Assembly: GCA_019614645.1 (NCBI GenBank)
Contig: JABWDB010000006.1
Span: 3,534,001 to 3,598,000 of the forward strand
Source of the DNA: Stratiolaelaps scimitus
Taxonomy: Eukaryota > Arthropoda > Arachnida > Mesostigmata > Laelapidae
Direction of reading: 5' to 3'
Length of the DNA stretch: 64,000 nt
Shown here: one piece after another, positions 47,380 to 59,403 of the stretch
Position numbering within the stretch: position 1 is the first letter of the stretch
Layout of the letters: every line of letters starts with the position of its first letter
Notes under the pieces: model-generated
What the model was told of the DNA's origin: nothing
The model's database searches: none
The model's input: only the letters and a program-made list of their open reading frames with translations
Program-made: the position numbers and the translations under genes

Positions 47380-50185
47380 TTAAATAGGAAAGTAAGAGGT
47401 AACTCGAAAACACGAACTCCAAATTAGGCCTTAACTTAATCAGTCGATTTTATGAGCCGGCTGTGCAAGCGTTTGGGCTTCCATTTTCATCCATGTATCC
47501 ATAACATGCTCCTTGTAACAACCGAGCAACAATCTCCCTCATTACGGTTACGTTTTCCTATTTGCCAATATAATAAACAAACTGATCAAATGTAGCATCA
47601 GGAGTTTCTATTCAAGTGGCAACGCAATTAATTATTATTAGGGTCCATAGAGTATTATTACCTATTGCGCTATTCCGGTTCCCTATCACTGCGATCCGCG
47701 CTGTACACTGAGGGTCCACGTGATGCGCTGAGCCGACGAATCGGTTTTCGCGTGCTTCAGGGTCTCAGTTACATCCGGGCCAAGAGCTCCTTGAAACACC
47801 CCTCAGCTGTCTCGTCTCTTCTGCTCCTCCTCCCTCAGTGGGTACCACGCTTCGAAGGCGATGGGTTGTATTATAAAAAGAGCCATCGAAAGCAGCTTAG
47901 CACGACCCGCATCTTCTTCTATACGATGTTGCCCTGAGTCTCTCGATCGCCTGCTATGACGCTGTGACGTCTTCATCCGTAAGATGCAGCTAAAAAAAAT
48001 CGCAATATAACCAACTTTCGTCCTCCATCACATACAGTGATCCAGTGATCCGGGGTCGGGAGTGTGTGTGTGTGTATGCGCGCCATAAGGGCACCATTCA
48101 CCCTGGTGTACATTGGGTGCTAGCAGAGGCAACAATGAAAGCGATGCAACCTATTTCGCCGTTAGCTGAACGGTAAGGGTCGTAGCTATCGCTGATTGCG
48201 ACGCCAAACGAATCTCTTTTCCTTGACGGAAGTTGTGTGGACTTGATTCGGAATCGAAATTGAGTTGTCTTGCTTTCGGTAGCGCCATAATAATAAGAAT
48301 AATAATAGTAATAGCTTTATATGTTATACATCGTTGCCGTTCTCGAGAACGTATATATATATATATATATATACCTATAACAAACCTGAGATTCGGTTAC
48401 GCCTCTGACCACGGAAGCCAGTTGTTCGCACAGTCCGTGAGATGATATATATATATAGTTTTGAAATATAGCGTACTCTTTGCTTCGGCTTTTCTGCCTA
48501 TGGGTTTGTAGCCAACTAAATACCGGACGAATCTTAGAAGACGTCGTATGGCGAGAGATAATTAACGCCCGGTGAACGCATTATTTTTACTGTGACATAT
48601 GTACATACATTGCTTTCGAGGACGAAAAAGGAATGCGAGCAACCGCTATACAGAAAATCTTACAGGCTCGATAGTTCTGTCGGTTAGTCTCATATTATCG
48701 AAACAGAACAGCCTGTGCAGGACTAAGGGCCTGTAAGGACTAAAGGCCGGTATTCATTAGTCACCTCTGGTCCGAGCGCGTGTGGGGTCATTAACCGCAG
48801 ACCTGCATGAACTTATGGAGTTTTTATGCTTGTCTTGCCTAAGAATGCTGAGTTGCTATTCATTCATTATGAATATGAATATCGCGCACTGTCGGACAGC
48901 AAGTATCTTCTAGGTTTTTCGCACTCGGTCACCTTAGCGGGCCCCCACTAGGCTCAGGATGTTGCTAGGGCATAGCGATCGGACGAAGATCGTGATCCTG
49001 GATTCTACAAAGACGCGGCTGTCGTCGGGGCTCGTCGTGTGAGCATGTCGGTGCACGCGGGTGGGTCAGCCCGCAGTGCTGACGAGAAAACACTCTTCAT
49101 GTGTATAGAAGGTGATACTCGTCTCGGTCGCTGGTCAGCGACACGTAATCCGAGCCCCAGACATTATCAGGAATGATGGCGAATGGTGAGCAATTTTGGT
49201 CTACTAACACTAGGAAAAAGTGTCATGAAAGCCAGTTTTCGACAACGAGTCATAAACGCATTGTGTCATGAACACATCGCGCTTGACCAAACAGATGTTT
49301 ATTAACAGCATTTTTGTTGTCGTAACTACATAGCACGATAGTGCTGCCGTTACTAATCTCTTGGGCTAATCCAACCGGCTTTACATAAATTGGGAGCACA
49401 CCTCAGTCCTGCCCTAAATCTTGTTGGAAACAGACAACAACGAGCCTTGTTAGTGGCTGCCCCATTCCCAACTCTGCTCATTTTGGCCAATTGTATCGTT
49501 CAGGCATAGACAAGCCACTCTCAGCTGGTTATTATTTGCCCGTTTTACTTGATACACAGATGAGCTTCAGTCGACCTTACGCTATATATACGATACAAAT
49601 CTCCCGTAAGTGTGCCTAGAATCAAACGCTTTAATGATGGCTTAATGTCAAGTCACGTAGAGCGTCATTGCTATGGATGAAGGATCTAACGAGCGGGAGG
49701 ACTCGCGCATCGTGGAGCTGGTTACATCAGCGCAATCTAACCAAAGCCGGGATCACGCTGGCGGCTGTCGAATCGAAAGAACCTGGATGCTGTACCCATC
49801 AATTCACAAAAGAAAAATTACGCCTTTGCACGTCCTCGAATGGCGCATACATCGATCTGTGCATCAGACACTATGCATATATATATATATTGTCGTAAAA
49901 CCCGATTTGGTTTTTCAAGTTACATTAGGTCTAACCTGATAACAATATAATTGAGAGCCTAATTCACCATGTTCCAAAATAAAAAAAGATCTACCATGTC
50001 ATGCCTGAAGCGGCTGGCTAATCGCGGCTAAACTGTCGGTTGCAGGTCAACTGTCGGTTGATGTCCTGAGTCCTATCGGTGAAATTGCTCTTGTTTAGTT
50101 TGAACTCGTGACGTGCTGCCAAGCGATGTTGGACGAACTGATGCTTCGGGCCCGTCCTCCCCGGGTTGTTCTGTTACTGTAAAAC
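47380..50185. other. no supported gene
   Basis: Contains a (TA)11 array at 48352-48373 and short frames. Nothing recognised. Confidence 0.4.
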
Positions 50186-50189
50186 TCGC

Positions 50190-50470
50190 CTCTCCCCTGC
50201 CATGCAAGCGATTTTAGATGCCCTTACACTCAACACGAACATGATCACACAAGAGTAAACACAAAGCCTCTCGCTAGGGCTTCGCCTACAGAAACAAGAC
50301 ACCCAAGCCTTAGAAGCTCGGGTGCAAGCATTGGAGCGTGATCTAAAAAGCCAAAAACGGCACAGTTTCTCTTTCGACGACCTAATAGCACACGGACGGC
50401 CGAGGCAGCACACGAAATTGGGCTGAGCCAACGGAGCTGGTTAAGGGCTACGTCAAAGGCCACGTCAAAG
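50190..50470 (+). pseudogene. possible LINE ORF1-like coiled-coil fragment
   Basis: The plus strand, with one stop, reads ILDALTLNTNMITQE and then LRLQKQDTQALEARVQALER DLKSQKR. The second part has heptad-spaced Leu/Ala and could form a short coiled coil as in ORF1 proteins of LINEs. No nucleic-acid-binding knuckle was found. Confidence 0.25.
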
Positions 50471-50691
50471 AAACCCTTGTGCTCATATTGGAAGACTATT
50501 GACGCCGTCTTGGGTCATTCCCGAACGCTTCCTCCGTAAAAATGATTCCTCAATTGCTTCAACATTTACGCTCGATTTTTTTTCGAGGTGCAAAACTGGA
50601 CCCTCCAGATAGCCATGGTGTAGGACTCAGGCAAGGATCAGTCTACGAGGGTATCGCCATATCGCTTAAATCATCTGACTGCCGCTCAGAT

Positions 50692-50715
50692 TAACGCCCT
50701 CGTATGAGGGCGTTA
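50692..50715. repeat. perfect 10-bp hairpin
   Basis: TAACGCCCTC, loop GTAT, GAGGGCGTTA. Perfect stem of ten pairs; no associated gene. Confidence 0.85.
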
Positions 50716-51499
50716 CTATGATGATTGCAGGCGTTCAACAACCTCACCGCAGCTCCAAATGCGAGCTCAGGTCGGTTCAGCTCGTCTACTTGCAGCAGGG
50801 TTAGAACTCTGTAGATAACTTTGCCTAATACTTGGCTAGAAACTTCGCTTGCAGATACGGAATCAATGACGCGCTCCTTTTATCTCTCTGTCTCCTTCTT
50901 CCGCTCAATGTTTTGCTTATATTCGTGAAACACTATTTGGTTGCAACAGTTGTCATTCACTCATTGTATCTTGCTTTTCTATCTCTGGCCGCCGCCTGGA
51001 AAAGCCTACCTCCCATCTTACGAAGAGCTCCCCTAGCAGAATGTAAATGACGTAAATGATTCAACGCATTTCGACGATATGGGAAACCCATTGCTATGAA
51101 GCTACAGTGATTCCAAATAAAAGAATCTCTGTCCACTCAACAAACCAACCATGGAAGGAATATCAAATCGACCATCGAACCTACATTGAACGTGCACACA
51201 CTGCAGTCCCCCAAGAGAATCTCCCCGAACATAAGTATCAATACCGGCGCACGTAGTGCTCATTATCTTCTATCTACCCTTCTACAATCGCACCATTCCT
51301 CTGAGCTTTAACCACATGGTCACGATTACACACGAATGTGTTTTACACTATTACAGCGTAGCGCTTTCAGCAAAACAACCGATGTAACAAATGCGCGTGT
51401 CTATGTGGCCACGCGGTTTACAAGTGTTTGTATTCGTGGCCATGTATCACAATTCCTCTACGCAAGCGGGATGCAAATGAATCTCATTTACCATCCGCG

Positions 51500-52280
51500 C
51501 AAGCTGAATGCCAGCAAAACAACAACAAGAATGAATGATTAGTTTGTGCCGGTACCGAAGTCCATTTCCCGGCAGCGCAGCCCGACGGCGACCATAACTA
51601 CAACTACTGCTGTAGTTGTGGTGCTGTAGTGGGATGCCATTGAGGATCTGCGGCCGCGCTCTCTCCTGATGACCGGGCGCGCTTGCCGAGTGTATATACG
51701 CCACTGTCGACACCGCCCATCCACCCGCCCCTCTTAGCCTCGAACAGCAGAAGTGGTGCGCGTTGATTCCCTCTTGCTAGGCAGCTTTAAGCATTCAGGC
51801 TTGCGGTGGTACGTGGCACGACATGACATGGTATTGCTGCTAACGTTGCGTTGGTGCGCTACCCCGAACAACGCCGGTTCAGGAAACCGGTGGCGCTCAT
51901 CGAGCCAACGCTTCCGGTTCCATTTCCGGTTTGCCCCGTGGTGGTGGTGGCGGTCGTCGTCTGCTCCACAAAGCCGCTACGCTTGAGACCGAGTGGAAGA
52001 AAGTCTGCGAGATAGAGAGAGAGAGAAAGGGAGATAGAGACTGTGTGTGATAGTGTGCGCGCGAGCGCGAGCGCCAGCGGCAAGTGAATCAGTCGCTGGG
52101 TGAGCGTCGAGCCCGGCGTCCGCCAAATGACCTTGGCTCTGTACTTGCTCCGTAAGCCGTCGTCGCCAGGCCCACTATGGCGTCACAATCGATCAAACAA
52201 CGAAAAATGAAAGGAGTAGCTCGTACAGGCTCGTTCTACGCCGCCGAATGCTGGTATGGCCGCGCGTGTGTGTGGCTGGG
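51500..52280. other. GC-rich block without assigned gene
   Basis: G+C-rich DNA with a (GAGA)n tract around 52012-52040 and alternating purine-pyrimidine GCGCGAGCGCGAGCGC near 52060. Several overlapping frames on both strands and no motif. Could be a promoter region. Confidence 0.3.
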
Positions 52281-52507
52281 GGTTTGTCTTATTTATTTAA
52301 ATTAGTCTATACGATGGGGTCATTCACTTGTGGCATGAGGTGCGTAGGAGACACACTGCGAGCAGAAGCATAAACGTATGCTAAGGGACGCGTACAACTT
52401 TTTGACCGAGTTTGGTCGATATTTAGAAAATGGAACTGACGTTGGAAAAATCTCTTGATTATTTTGTGTGATATCGGGCACTGCTCTGTCGGTTGGTTAC
52501 AGTAGTG

Positions 52508-52549
52508 TATATTTCATATTATTTCAACAAATCGTTACAACGAATACAC
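52508..52549. repeat. extra Tc1 terminal-repeat-like fragment
   Basis: ATTTCAACAAATCGTTACAA followed by CGAATACAC is nearly identical to the inner part of the Tc1 terminal repeat as seen at the right end. It sits outside both the element and the palindrome arms. Confidence 0.5.
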
Positions 52550-52757
52550 GACGAATACACACAACGAACCCAGTTGCTAAAATTATATTTTGTGAAACAT
52601 TCTCTTCCTTGTCATCACATACCTTTTCGAATGATTTCTCACTGATGAGACAAAAGTTACCCGACTTATATATCAACAAAGATCGTCGACATCTCAAATG
52701 TCTACCCTATCCACCCGTGATGAGCTAGGTTAAAACTGCTCGCTGTCTAGACATCTA

Positions 52758-54306
52758 CAGCGGTGTGCATAAACTTAAGACAAACCCTATATTTCACAAA
52801 TCATTACAAAGAATACACATTTGAGGCATTTATTCTGTGTCAGATTAATGTACGTGCCAAATAACATGTAGACCACAAAGAACAGCGCCTATGACGGCGC
52901 AAACAGCCTGCTACAATGAAATGTGTCATTGTTCGGGTGTGCAAAATGATATGTCACCATCAGTTATCGAGTGTTTTCGCTGGGTTGATTCTCGCTTTCT
53001 TGTGCTAATTATTACCGTGTGGCACGCCCTCGCTAATTATAACGTTTACGATTCGCTTTGGCATATAATCAACGATATTTAGCAGAATCTGGGCGCTGAG
53101 CCCTTCCCAGGCCTCCAAGAACGCCTCTTTTAGTGCTTCCACAAATGTATGCTGCTGATTCGACGCATATACTCGTTGGACAAGGATGCCTAAGAGGTTT
53201 TCCATCGGGTTGAGATCCGGAGAACACGCTGGTCACTCTAGGGCTTTAACTTTGTGCCGTCCTAACCACTCACGTGTACCCACGTTGACATGAATTGTTG
53301 GAAAATAATTGGCAGTCGATGAAATCAGGCCTAAACGGTAGTAGGTTGTCGGTCAACATCGGCTGATAGTCCTCGCTATTCATTCGAGATGAGACGAAAG
53401 CGAGTGCGAGTTTGCCAAGCTCCCCAAACCATAAACCACGCTCCGCCGAAATTGCGCTTCGAGAAGTATCGCGACACTTTGCGTACATCATACCAATAAC
53501 CGTTAAATCCATCTAGCCCATTCAAATTTACCTTCTCGTCACTGAAGACGATCTGAAACAACATAGTACCTTCTAAATAGATGTGCACCCTCAGGATACT
53601 ATTTAAAAAACGTTGCCCCAATATTCACCAATGTCCAGTCTCTGCCCATATTGTTGCGAGCGAAGTTTAGTGGGGCAGTCATGTGGCGCTGTTGAAGACT
53701 AGGTCTTGTTTTCATTTGCGCCCGTATGATATGCAGATAGCGCTTAATTGTCCTTAGAACTGTTAATCTCTGAACCTGAAGATTTAACTCTTGCCTACTT
53801 GCTTATGGTCGAATTCGAGGCCAGTCGTCAAATGTGCATGGCAGTTCGCTGGCTGACCTTGCCTGGACGTCGTTTGGACTCATTAGTACCATACGTCGAC
53901 CGAATGCGTAAATAATTTCGCACTACACAACGACTTTTGCCAATTTCGCTGGTAATTGCAGCCAGGGTCTTTCCTGCTCGGTGTAAAGCAGTAATAACTG
54001 CTTTCTCCGTATCAGTAAGGCTCGAAGCGTGTCCCATGACTACAGTACAGCGTGAACGCTTAAAACAAATTGGATAAACTCAGCGAAAACACTCGATAAC
54101 TGAGGGTGACTTATCATTTTGCACACCCGAACAATGACGCATTTCATTGTAGCAGGCTGTTTGCGCCGTCATAGGCGCTGTTCTTAGCGGTATGTAGGTT
54201 GCTTGATACGTACATTAATCAGACACAGAATAAATGACTCAAATGTATATTCTTTGCAACGATTTGTTGAAATATATGGTTTATCTTAAGTTTATGCACA
54301 CCGCTG
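52758..54306 (-). mobile_element. Tc1-like DNA transposon, decayed
   Basis: The 1549-bp element starts CAGCGGTGTGCATAAACTTA and ends with the inverted copy, flanked by TA on both sides (52756-52757 and 54307-54308). Terminal inverted repeats are long, about 235 bp (52758 to about 52995, and about 54070 to 54306). The transposase is on the minus strand and broken. Ends and TA targets are those of the Tc1 group. Confidence 0.92.
53005..54037 (-). pseudogene. Tc1-like transposase pseudogene
   Basis: Cut-and-paste transposase. It starts at an ATG (54037) with MGHASSLTDTEKAVITALHR and a helix-turn-helix (KTLAAITSEIGKSRCVVRNY) plus the GRPGK-like RRPGKVSQR hook. The frame then breaks. Later segments read QIVFSDEKVNLNGLDGFNGY with the first catalytic Asp, FMVWGAW, a stretch around YQPMLTDNLLPF, and at the end PMENLLGILVQRVYASNQQH preceding a C-terminal helix ending RIVNVIISEG. 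Multiple frameshifts and stops; the second Asp region is too eroded to point to. Confidence 0.88.
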
Positions 54307-54829
54307 TAGATGTCTAGACAGCGAGCAGTTTTAACCTAGCTCATCACGGGTGGATTGAGTAGACATTTGAGATGTCGACGATCTTTGTTGATATATAAGT
54401 CGGGTAACTTTTCTCTCATCAGTGAGAAATCATTTAAAAAGGTATGTGATAAGAAGGAAGAGAATATTTAACAAAATATAACTTTAGTAAAGTGATAAAT
54501 TACCATTTTTCGAGGCTTAATTTTTCTCTGGCCAGTAATATTATTCATGGTCTCCGTTATCATTCGCTATCTACCCGTGAAAGCAGTATGGGAACAGATA
54601 GGAACCGACTGAAAAGAGTCCAGCATTGAACGGTTGAAACTCACACAAGTGTGAGCTGCTGTTCACAGCTCGTGTGCGCCTTGATAAACGGTGCTGCTTT
54701 GACCGTTAGCAGATGATGGATAGATGAGAGAAGCCACTGTGCATTATGTCCTCGAAAAAACGAACATTGACCCCTCCAAATTCTAATAATTGAGCTGTAA
54801 TGAACCTATTCATTATCTAAGGTATCGTC

Positions 54830-55600
54830 GAGATCCTTGAATGGCAATATGTGTCGTCATTAACCCACCCACCCCGTCCGGCCCGTCGATTCGCGCCATT
54901 GCGACTACAACTCGTCTTTCCTTCGCTGAGCTTGCTTCGATGATGTTTGTCGCAAATGTATGAGAGTTGCTGGAGTATTCCACAATGTGCGCCTAGCTCC
55001 GACGTATGGCTTTTGTTCTCTGTCGGACCGGGCGGGCGTTCGCTTTCCGTGTCGTGCCTCGAAGCGAGGAGGTTTCGAAGGAGGATTGCGAAAGAGCAGA
55101 GGGTTGGCGCTCTGTCCATTTTCGTCTACAGACGAAGCATGTGACGTTACCGGGAACCTCGCTGCATCCAATGAGCGCTAGGAAGATCGGTGCGTCGCAT
55201 GTGTCACAACAAACACGACCGCGCCGAACAATACCGCGAGCGCCGTGTACAATACCGTTATCACCGGGTGGGCGTCTGATGACCGGCCGAGCTCGTAGAT
55301 TCCCTCTCGTGCACCCTTTGTGACCAAGATAGATACACAGAACGCAATGGCGGACTGGGCCGGGCCGCTGTCACATACGATCGGGGCTTATCGCGATATA
55401 TCTCGACTTGGCCAAGAGGGCAAGGGTCGACTATCGCACGCCCACGGGCTGACCGTGAGGTGGCCATCCACTGCGTTAGCTAAGTGGTGGAGAACTGTAA
55501 AGGGCCAGCGATGAAGGAGCGAGCAAACGGGAGGCTTTGCACTGTTCTCGTGTGCCGCCGCCGCCGTTGGCACGGCGCTGTAATGGCTCTGATGTTGTTA
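54830..55600. other. GC-rich block with overlapping frames
   Basis: Open on several frames of both strands (for example plus 55006-55323 and minus 54817-55119) because stop codons are rare in GC-rich DNA. Codon signals conflict and no domain is visible. A promoter or 5' exon of an unseen gene is possible. Confidence 0.25.
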
Positions 55601-56149
55601 TGCATACGTAGTGACGCTTCTACGATCTCTAACGTATAGGCGTTTAGTCTCGTGGCCGGCTTCGTGCACGAAATAGCCATGCATAATAAGGGGCAGACTA
55701 CGACCAGAGATAGAAATCCAGAGCATACCTAGCCGCATGGTTCGCCAGTGGTATCCTAATACAATGGAATGACCGCGGAAAGCGGAACTCTGTCTATAGA
55801 TGCCACTGAAAATCATTGTCGACATTGGCGCGTGAAGAATGTGTGGGTGGTTCTTATGCAAGCACCACCATAGTATGGTAAATCTATATTGTAGGCATTT
55901 TTGGTTTTTCATGTAAATCTTGTAAATCATATATGAATATGTATGCGGAAGTCCGACTGTAGTTGATATATGGACGTCCATCGCCAGTCGATCGTCAGGT
56001 TTGTATTCGGTCATATTTTAGCTCACCAAATGCTGTTGTATTCTATTTTTGTTTTTGTCGTCGTTGTTGTTGCTGTAACAGTGATTCGTTCGATGCGTAT
56101 GCAAACAATGGCTTGCTATTATTCAAACATACAGTAGGTCGGAATTTCT

Positions 56150-56560
56150 AGGGATTATGGGGGTGGGGGGGTGGGGGTGAGGACGACAATGTCCCGAGGA
56201 AGGCGATGGCATTGCCTCTCTGCACGGCGAGGGACAGGCGCTGCAGGAGGAAAGAGCCAGCGCGCTTGTCCCCGGTGGCGCGGATCAGCCTATGGTAGAC
56301 CCCCTCGAGGAAGTTCGCAGTGAGAGGGCCGTGCCCGCCCAAGGTCTCAAAGGCAAGGGGGGAAAACAGGTGGGTTGCTTGGAGTGCGGCGTACTTCCTT
56401 AGCTTTGCCCGTTCCGCACGCGCTACTGCGTGCGATACTTGCCTAACTGTGGACCAAGTGGCATTCGACCAAGTGGCATTCGACCAAGTTTGCTGAGGCA
56501 AGGTTCGAATCAAGGAAATGTCCAGCTTCAAAAAGCGGAACATCGTAAGTCCGTCTGGCA
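56150..56560 (-). pseudogene. retroelement polyprotein C-terminal fragment
   Basis: The minus strand reads LRKYAALQATHLFSPLAFET, LGGHGPLTANFLEGVYHRLI, RATGDKRAGSFLLQRLSLAV and QRGNAIAFLGTL, followed by low-complexity Ser/Pro. The pattern FxPLAFETxGxxG...GDxR...FLxQRLSxAxQRGNA recurs at the C-terminal end of retroelement polymerases in many animals. Just upstream is a 15-bp tandem triplication (TWSNATWSNATWS). The 5' part of the element is absent; a SINE head lies directly upstream on the same strand. Confidence 0.6.
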
Positions 56561-56589
56561 CGTTCTTAGCAACTGAAGCACACAAGCAA

Positions 56590-56790
56590 AAGTGAATTAG
56601 CCCGGTTGACTCACAACCAACATTTAACGTCCACGGGAACCCTTTAGGCATTTCGTCATAAGACTGACCCCTCTAAATGCAAGTGTGCAACGGTGGGAAT
56701 CGAACCCGTGCACCTACGTGTCTCTCCTCCGATTGCAAGGCACACACGAATACACCATCACATCTGGCTCGACCGAACCACATAACCACC
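56590..56790 (-). repeat. tRNA-derived SINE
   Basis: The minus strand has a B box GGTTCGATTC (56706-56697), an A-box-like TGTGCCTTGCAATCGG about 45 nt upstream, and about 65 nt downstream CCGTGGACGTTAAATGTTGG. The last motif is also present at 18.53-18.56 kb. Conserved GGACGTTAAA cores are known from tRNA-derived SINE families, so a head-plus-core SINE is the best reading. Confidence 0.62.
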
Positions 56791-57104
56791 AAAATACTGT
56801 ACGTTATGCAGCGGGCTTTCCGATATTCGCGTGGACCTGGTCGTTTGACTATAGCTCAGAGGGAAGGGGGAAATACGAACCAAGTACGACGTTCTATCAG
56901 CCGAGAACGAAAGTTGGGCTTCATATGAGCGTCGTTTCCCTGTGACCTCTTATTTTCTGTGGTCATTTTTCAAAACTATCTCATGACATTATATTTTCCT
57001 ACGATTTCTCCCTCGCGTTGTCAACAGAAATTCTATAAAATATATCTGTCGTATAGCAAAAGGGTACGCGTTTTATGAAGGCATGCACTGAAATCACCTA
57101 CATA

Positions 57105-57108
<4 letters not shown>

Positions 57109-57156
<48 letters not shown>

Positions 57157-57159
57157 CGT
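57109..57159. repeat. (TA)18(TG)n compound microsatellite
   Basis: TA array running into TG/CG/GT dinucleotides. Confidence 0.95.
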
Positions 57160-57468
57160 GGTGTGTGTATACGGCAGCATTTTTTTTTCTTTCTAAACCC
57201 TTATAAAATATCGGCCAGTTCATTTTTACCTTTCAATTATCGCAAATGTCTAACATAAATATATTTACAATAGACTTTTTACCGGAAAACGAAAGTCACC
57301 CTGTATGTAGAGATATAGTCGCTGGTAGATCTGGAAAATAGGAAATGAACGTTGGAGCTTCCGGTGTCTGCCGGATGGAGGTCTGTTCCGGTGTTCTCGT
57401 GTGGGCCAGAGCGAGTCGAAAGCCGTCGGAAACCGAGTTATGTTTCGGACGCCCGCATTCCTCCTCCT

Positions 57469-57514
57469 GCAGCAGCAACAGCAGCAGCAGCAGCAGTAGT
57501 AGCACCAGCAGCAA
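57469..57514. repeat. (CAG)n trinucleotide repeat, possibly coding
   Basis: CAG-rich tract, open on the plus strand as poly-Ser (frame 57345-57533, with KPSETELCFGRPHSSSC before it) and on the minus strand as poly-Leu. A GTGTAA donor-like site follows the Ser run. Whether it is coding cannot be decided. Confidence 0.7.
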
Positions 57515-59175
57515 GTTCAGTGTAATGCTATAAATCGCTCTTTATGGCTTTTTCGCTGGAATGCTGCTTGGTTGAGCATTTGGCTATTTTGGGGCGTTTG
57601 ATCAGATTACTCGGAAATAAGGACGTGTATTGGTAGACATGTACAAGAACATCCTTCGACAACAAAGAGAGACACATTTGAATAATTGGACTTTAACACA
57701 TTTTATCTAAGTATGAATAAACAATTGTCGTCGAACGATGACGTGTTGTATCACAATACACATAATGTAGCATGCACCTCATGGTACACACACACACAAA
57801 CTTTCGAGTTTGTAGATGTGTTTAGCATGTGTTATGCGAAGCTATTGTCAAAGGTATGCGTTAGATACCATTGACCAGCTGTAGGGGACGTTACCGTGGC
57901 CCAACGGCGATGACGGCTCGTTGACAGATGGCCACGAAGTGTTGCGATCAAAGCGAACGATCTCCCGGAGGTTGCCCAGTCGAATGTTCATGGTGAAATC
58001 GTCGATTAAAAGGTGAAAACAAAAATAAACTACGATGGCAAAAACAAAATTATGCGGCAAAATAACTAATAATAACGTGACCCTGTTTAGAACTCCACAA
58101 ATAGTAAAAAATCGATTACCATTGATTGTCTGATGTTTGCCGCACCTGAACAAGGTAGAAGCTTTTTTCTTTCTTACTTCTCCCGGGTGTGTATTTTTCG
58201 GTTTCATGACATCGATTCCTTACCAATTGATGTAATTTGATTAATTAATTGTGAATGTAAATGCAATTAAGTTTTCAATGTAAGCCCACTACGCCGGTGC
58301 GCGCAATTACGACTACAGGTCGATATCGGCGTTGTGCGATGTTTTCCGGCCAAAGCAAAAAAAATAGAAAGAAAGAATCGAGCCGCATAAGATAGGGTGC
58401 CCATGTATCTGGGGAGGGTCGACTCCACGAGGAGGTCAGTAAGTGTCGCGAGATGATCGTTGTATGTGTATGGAGGCGTTGGGGTTCTCTGTGTCTCTCA
58501 AACATATTTCAACCACGGTCTACGCGCTCCACCATAATGGCGTTGTCGGCGAGTCGGCGAGTCGGCTATGCTCGTGGCAGCAGCACCCAAGTGCGAACCC
58601 CACGAAGTGCCTAAGAGACCCTAAGACAGAAGCAATACCGCATTGCATCATCAGCCACAGGCATCGTTTGTCCACCCCTGCCTAGGAATTCTGCCACGAA
58701 GCACTATTGTACGTTGTACACCAAACTCTCGCCCCCCCTCTCGTTGTCCACAGCAGTGCTCTACTGCCTATTTGCAGGGTCGAAATATCCTCCAGAGTGT
58801 GGCGGTTAAGCCAACCTATGGCTTGGCCTCATAGAGCATCCGGTAGGCGACTATTATCGAGTTGAGGAAACGTCCGATGAGCGAAAGAAGCGAAGTAAAA
58901 TCATCCACCGTCTAACAACAACCTGTCACCATTGATCTTACGAGATGACTCATATGAAATAATTCAATCGGACCGCTCACATTTCGTGTTTGGCAATACT
59001 AAAAATAATAGCTAATAGAGTGCTTTGGTTGTATTATAGTTGGTGCTATATAGGCGTAGACATCTACAATTGTAGATGTCTAATCTTCTCCACCGAGCAC
59101 TTCGTTCAGTACAGCAGAGCTGGCATATATATGAGCGTTATCCGCATGAGGGGTCGGACACGTTCTTTTTGTCAG

Positions 59176-59305
59176 CTGAGCGGAAATATTGCAAGTGCAC
59201 GGAAGCAGCCACACGTGAAACCCTCAATGGCTTTTGCCTTCGACGTAGCGAGACATTCCTTGAGGCTCGTGATATCTACGCGACATCGTCGGCCGTTGGG
59301 GGAAG
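59176..59305 (+). CDS. candidate internal exon A of an unknown gene
   Basis: Strong acceptor (ttctttttgtcag ending 59175) and donor AAG|GTGAAC (59306). Phase is 1 in and 2 out. It encodes ERKYCKCTEAATRETLNGFC then LRRSETFLEARDIYATSSAV and GG. It joins in phase to the next candidate exon after a 98-bp intron, making a Ser at the junction. The three cysteines near the start suggest an extracellular or zinc-binding segment, but no family is recognised. Confidence 0.42.
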
Positions 59306-59403
59306 GTGAACTACCCTTCGGCAAAAAGGCATGTAGAGATCTGCAGATTTATGACATATCTGAGTATTGTGTCATTACTTGAAATCTGCGGTCGTGTTTC
59401 TAG

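Larger units (their letters stand above)
52577..54487. repeat. palindromic repeat (about 181-bp arms) split by a Tc1 element
   Basis: Left arm 52577-52757 and right arm 54307-54487 are inverted copies at roughly 93-95% identity by eye, including GCTCGCTGTCTAGACATCTA and its complement immediately at the junctions. Removing the Tc1 element and one TA would restore a continuous palindrome of about 360 bp centred on TA. It is either a MITE/foldback element used as a target or an outer part of a composite element. No clear target duplication was seen at the outer ends. Confidence 0.85.

Noticed and set aside
54830..55600. Several overlapping 60-105 codon frames as genes
   Set aside because: They reflect low stop frequency in GC-rich DNA; no motif or consistent splice sites.
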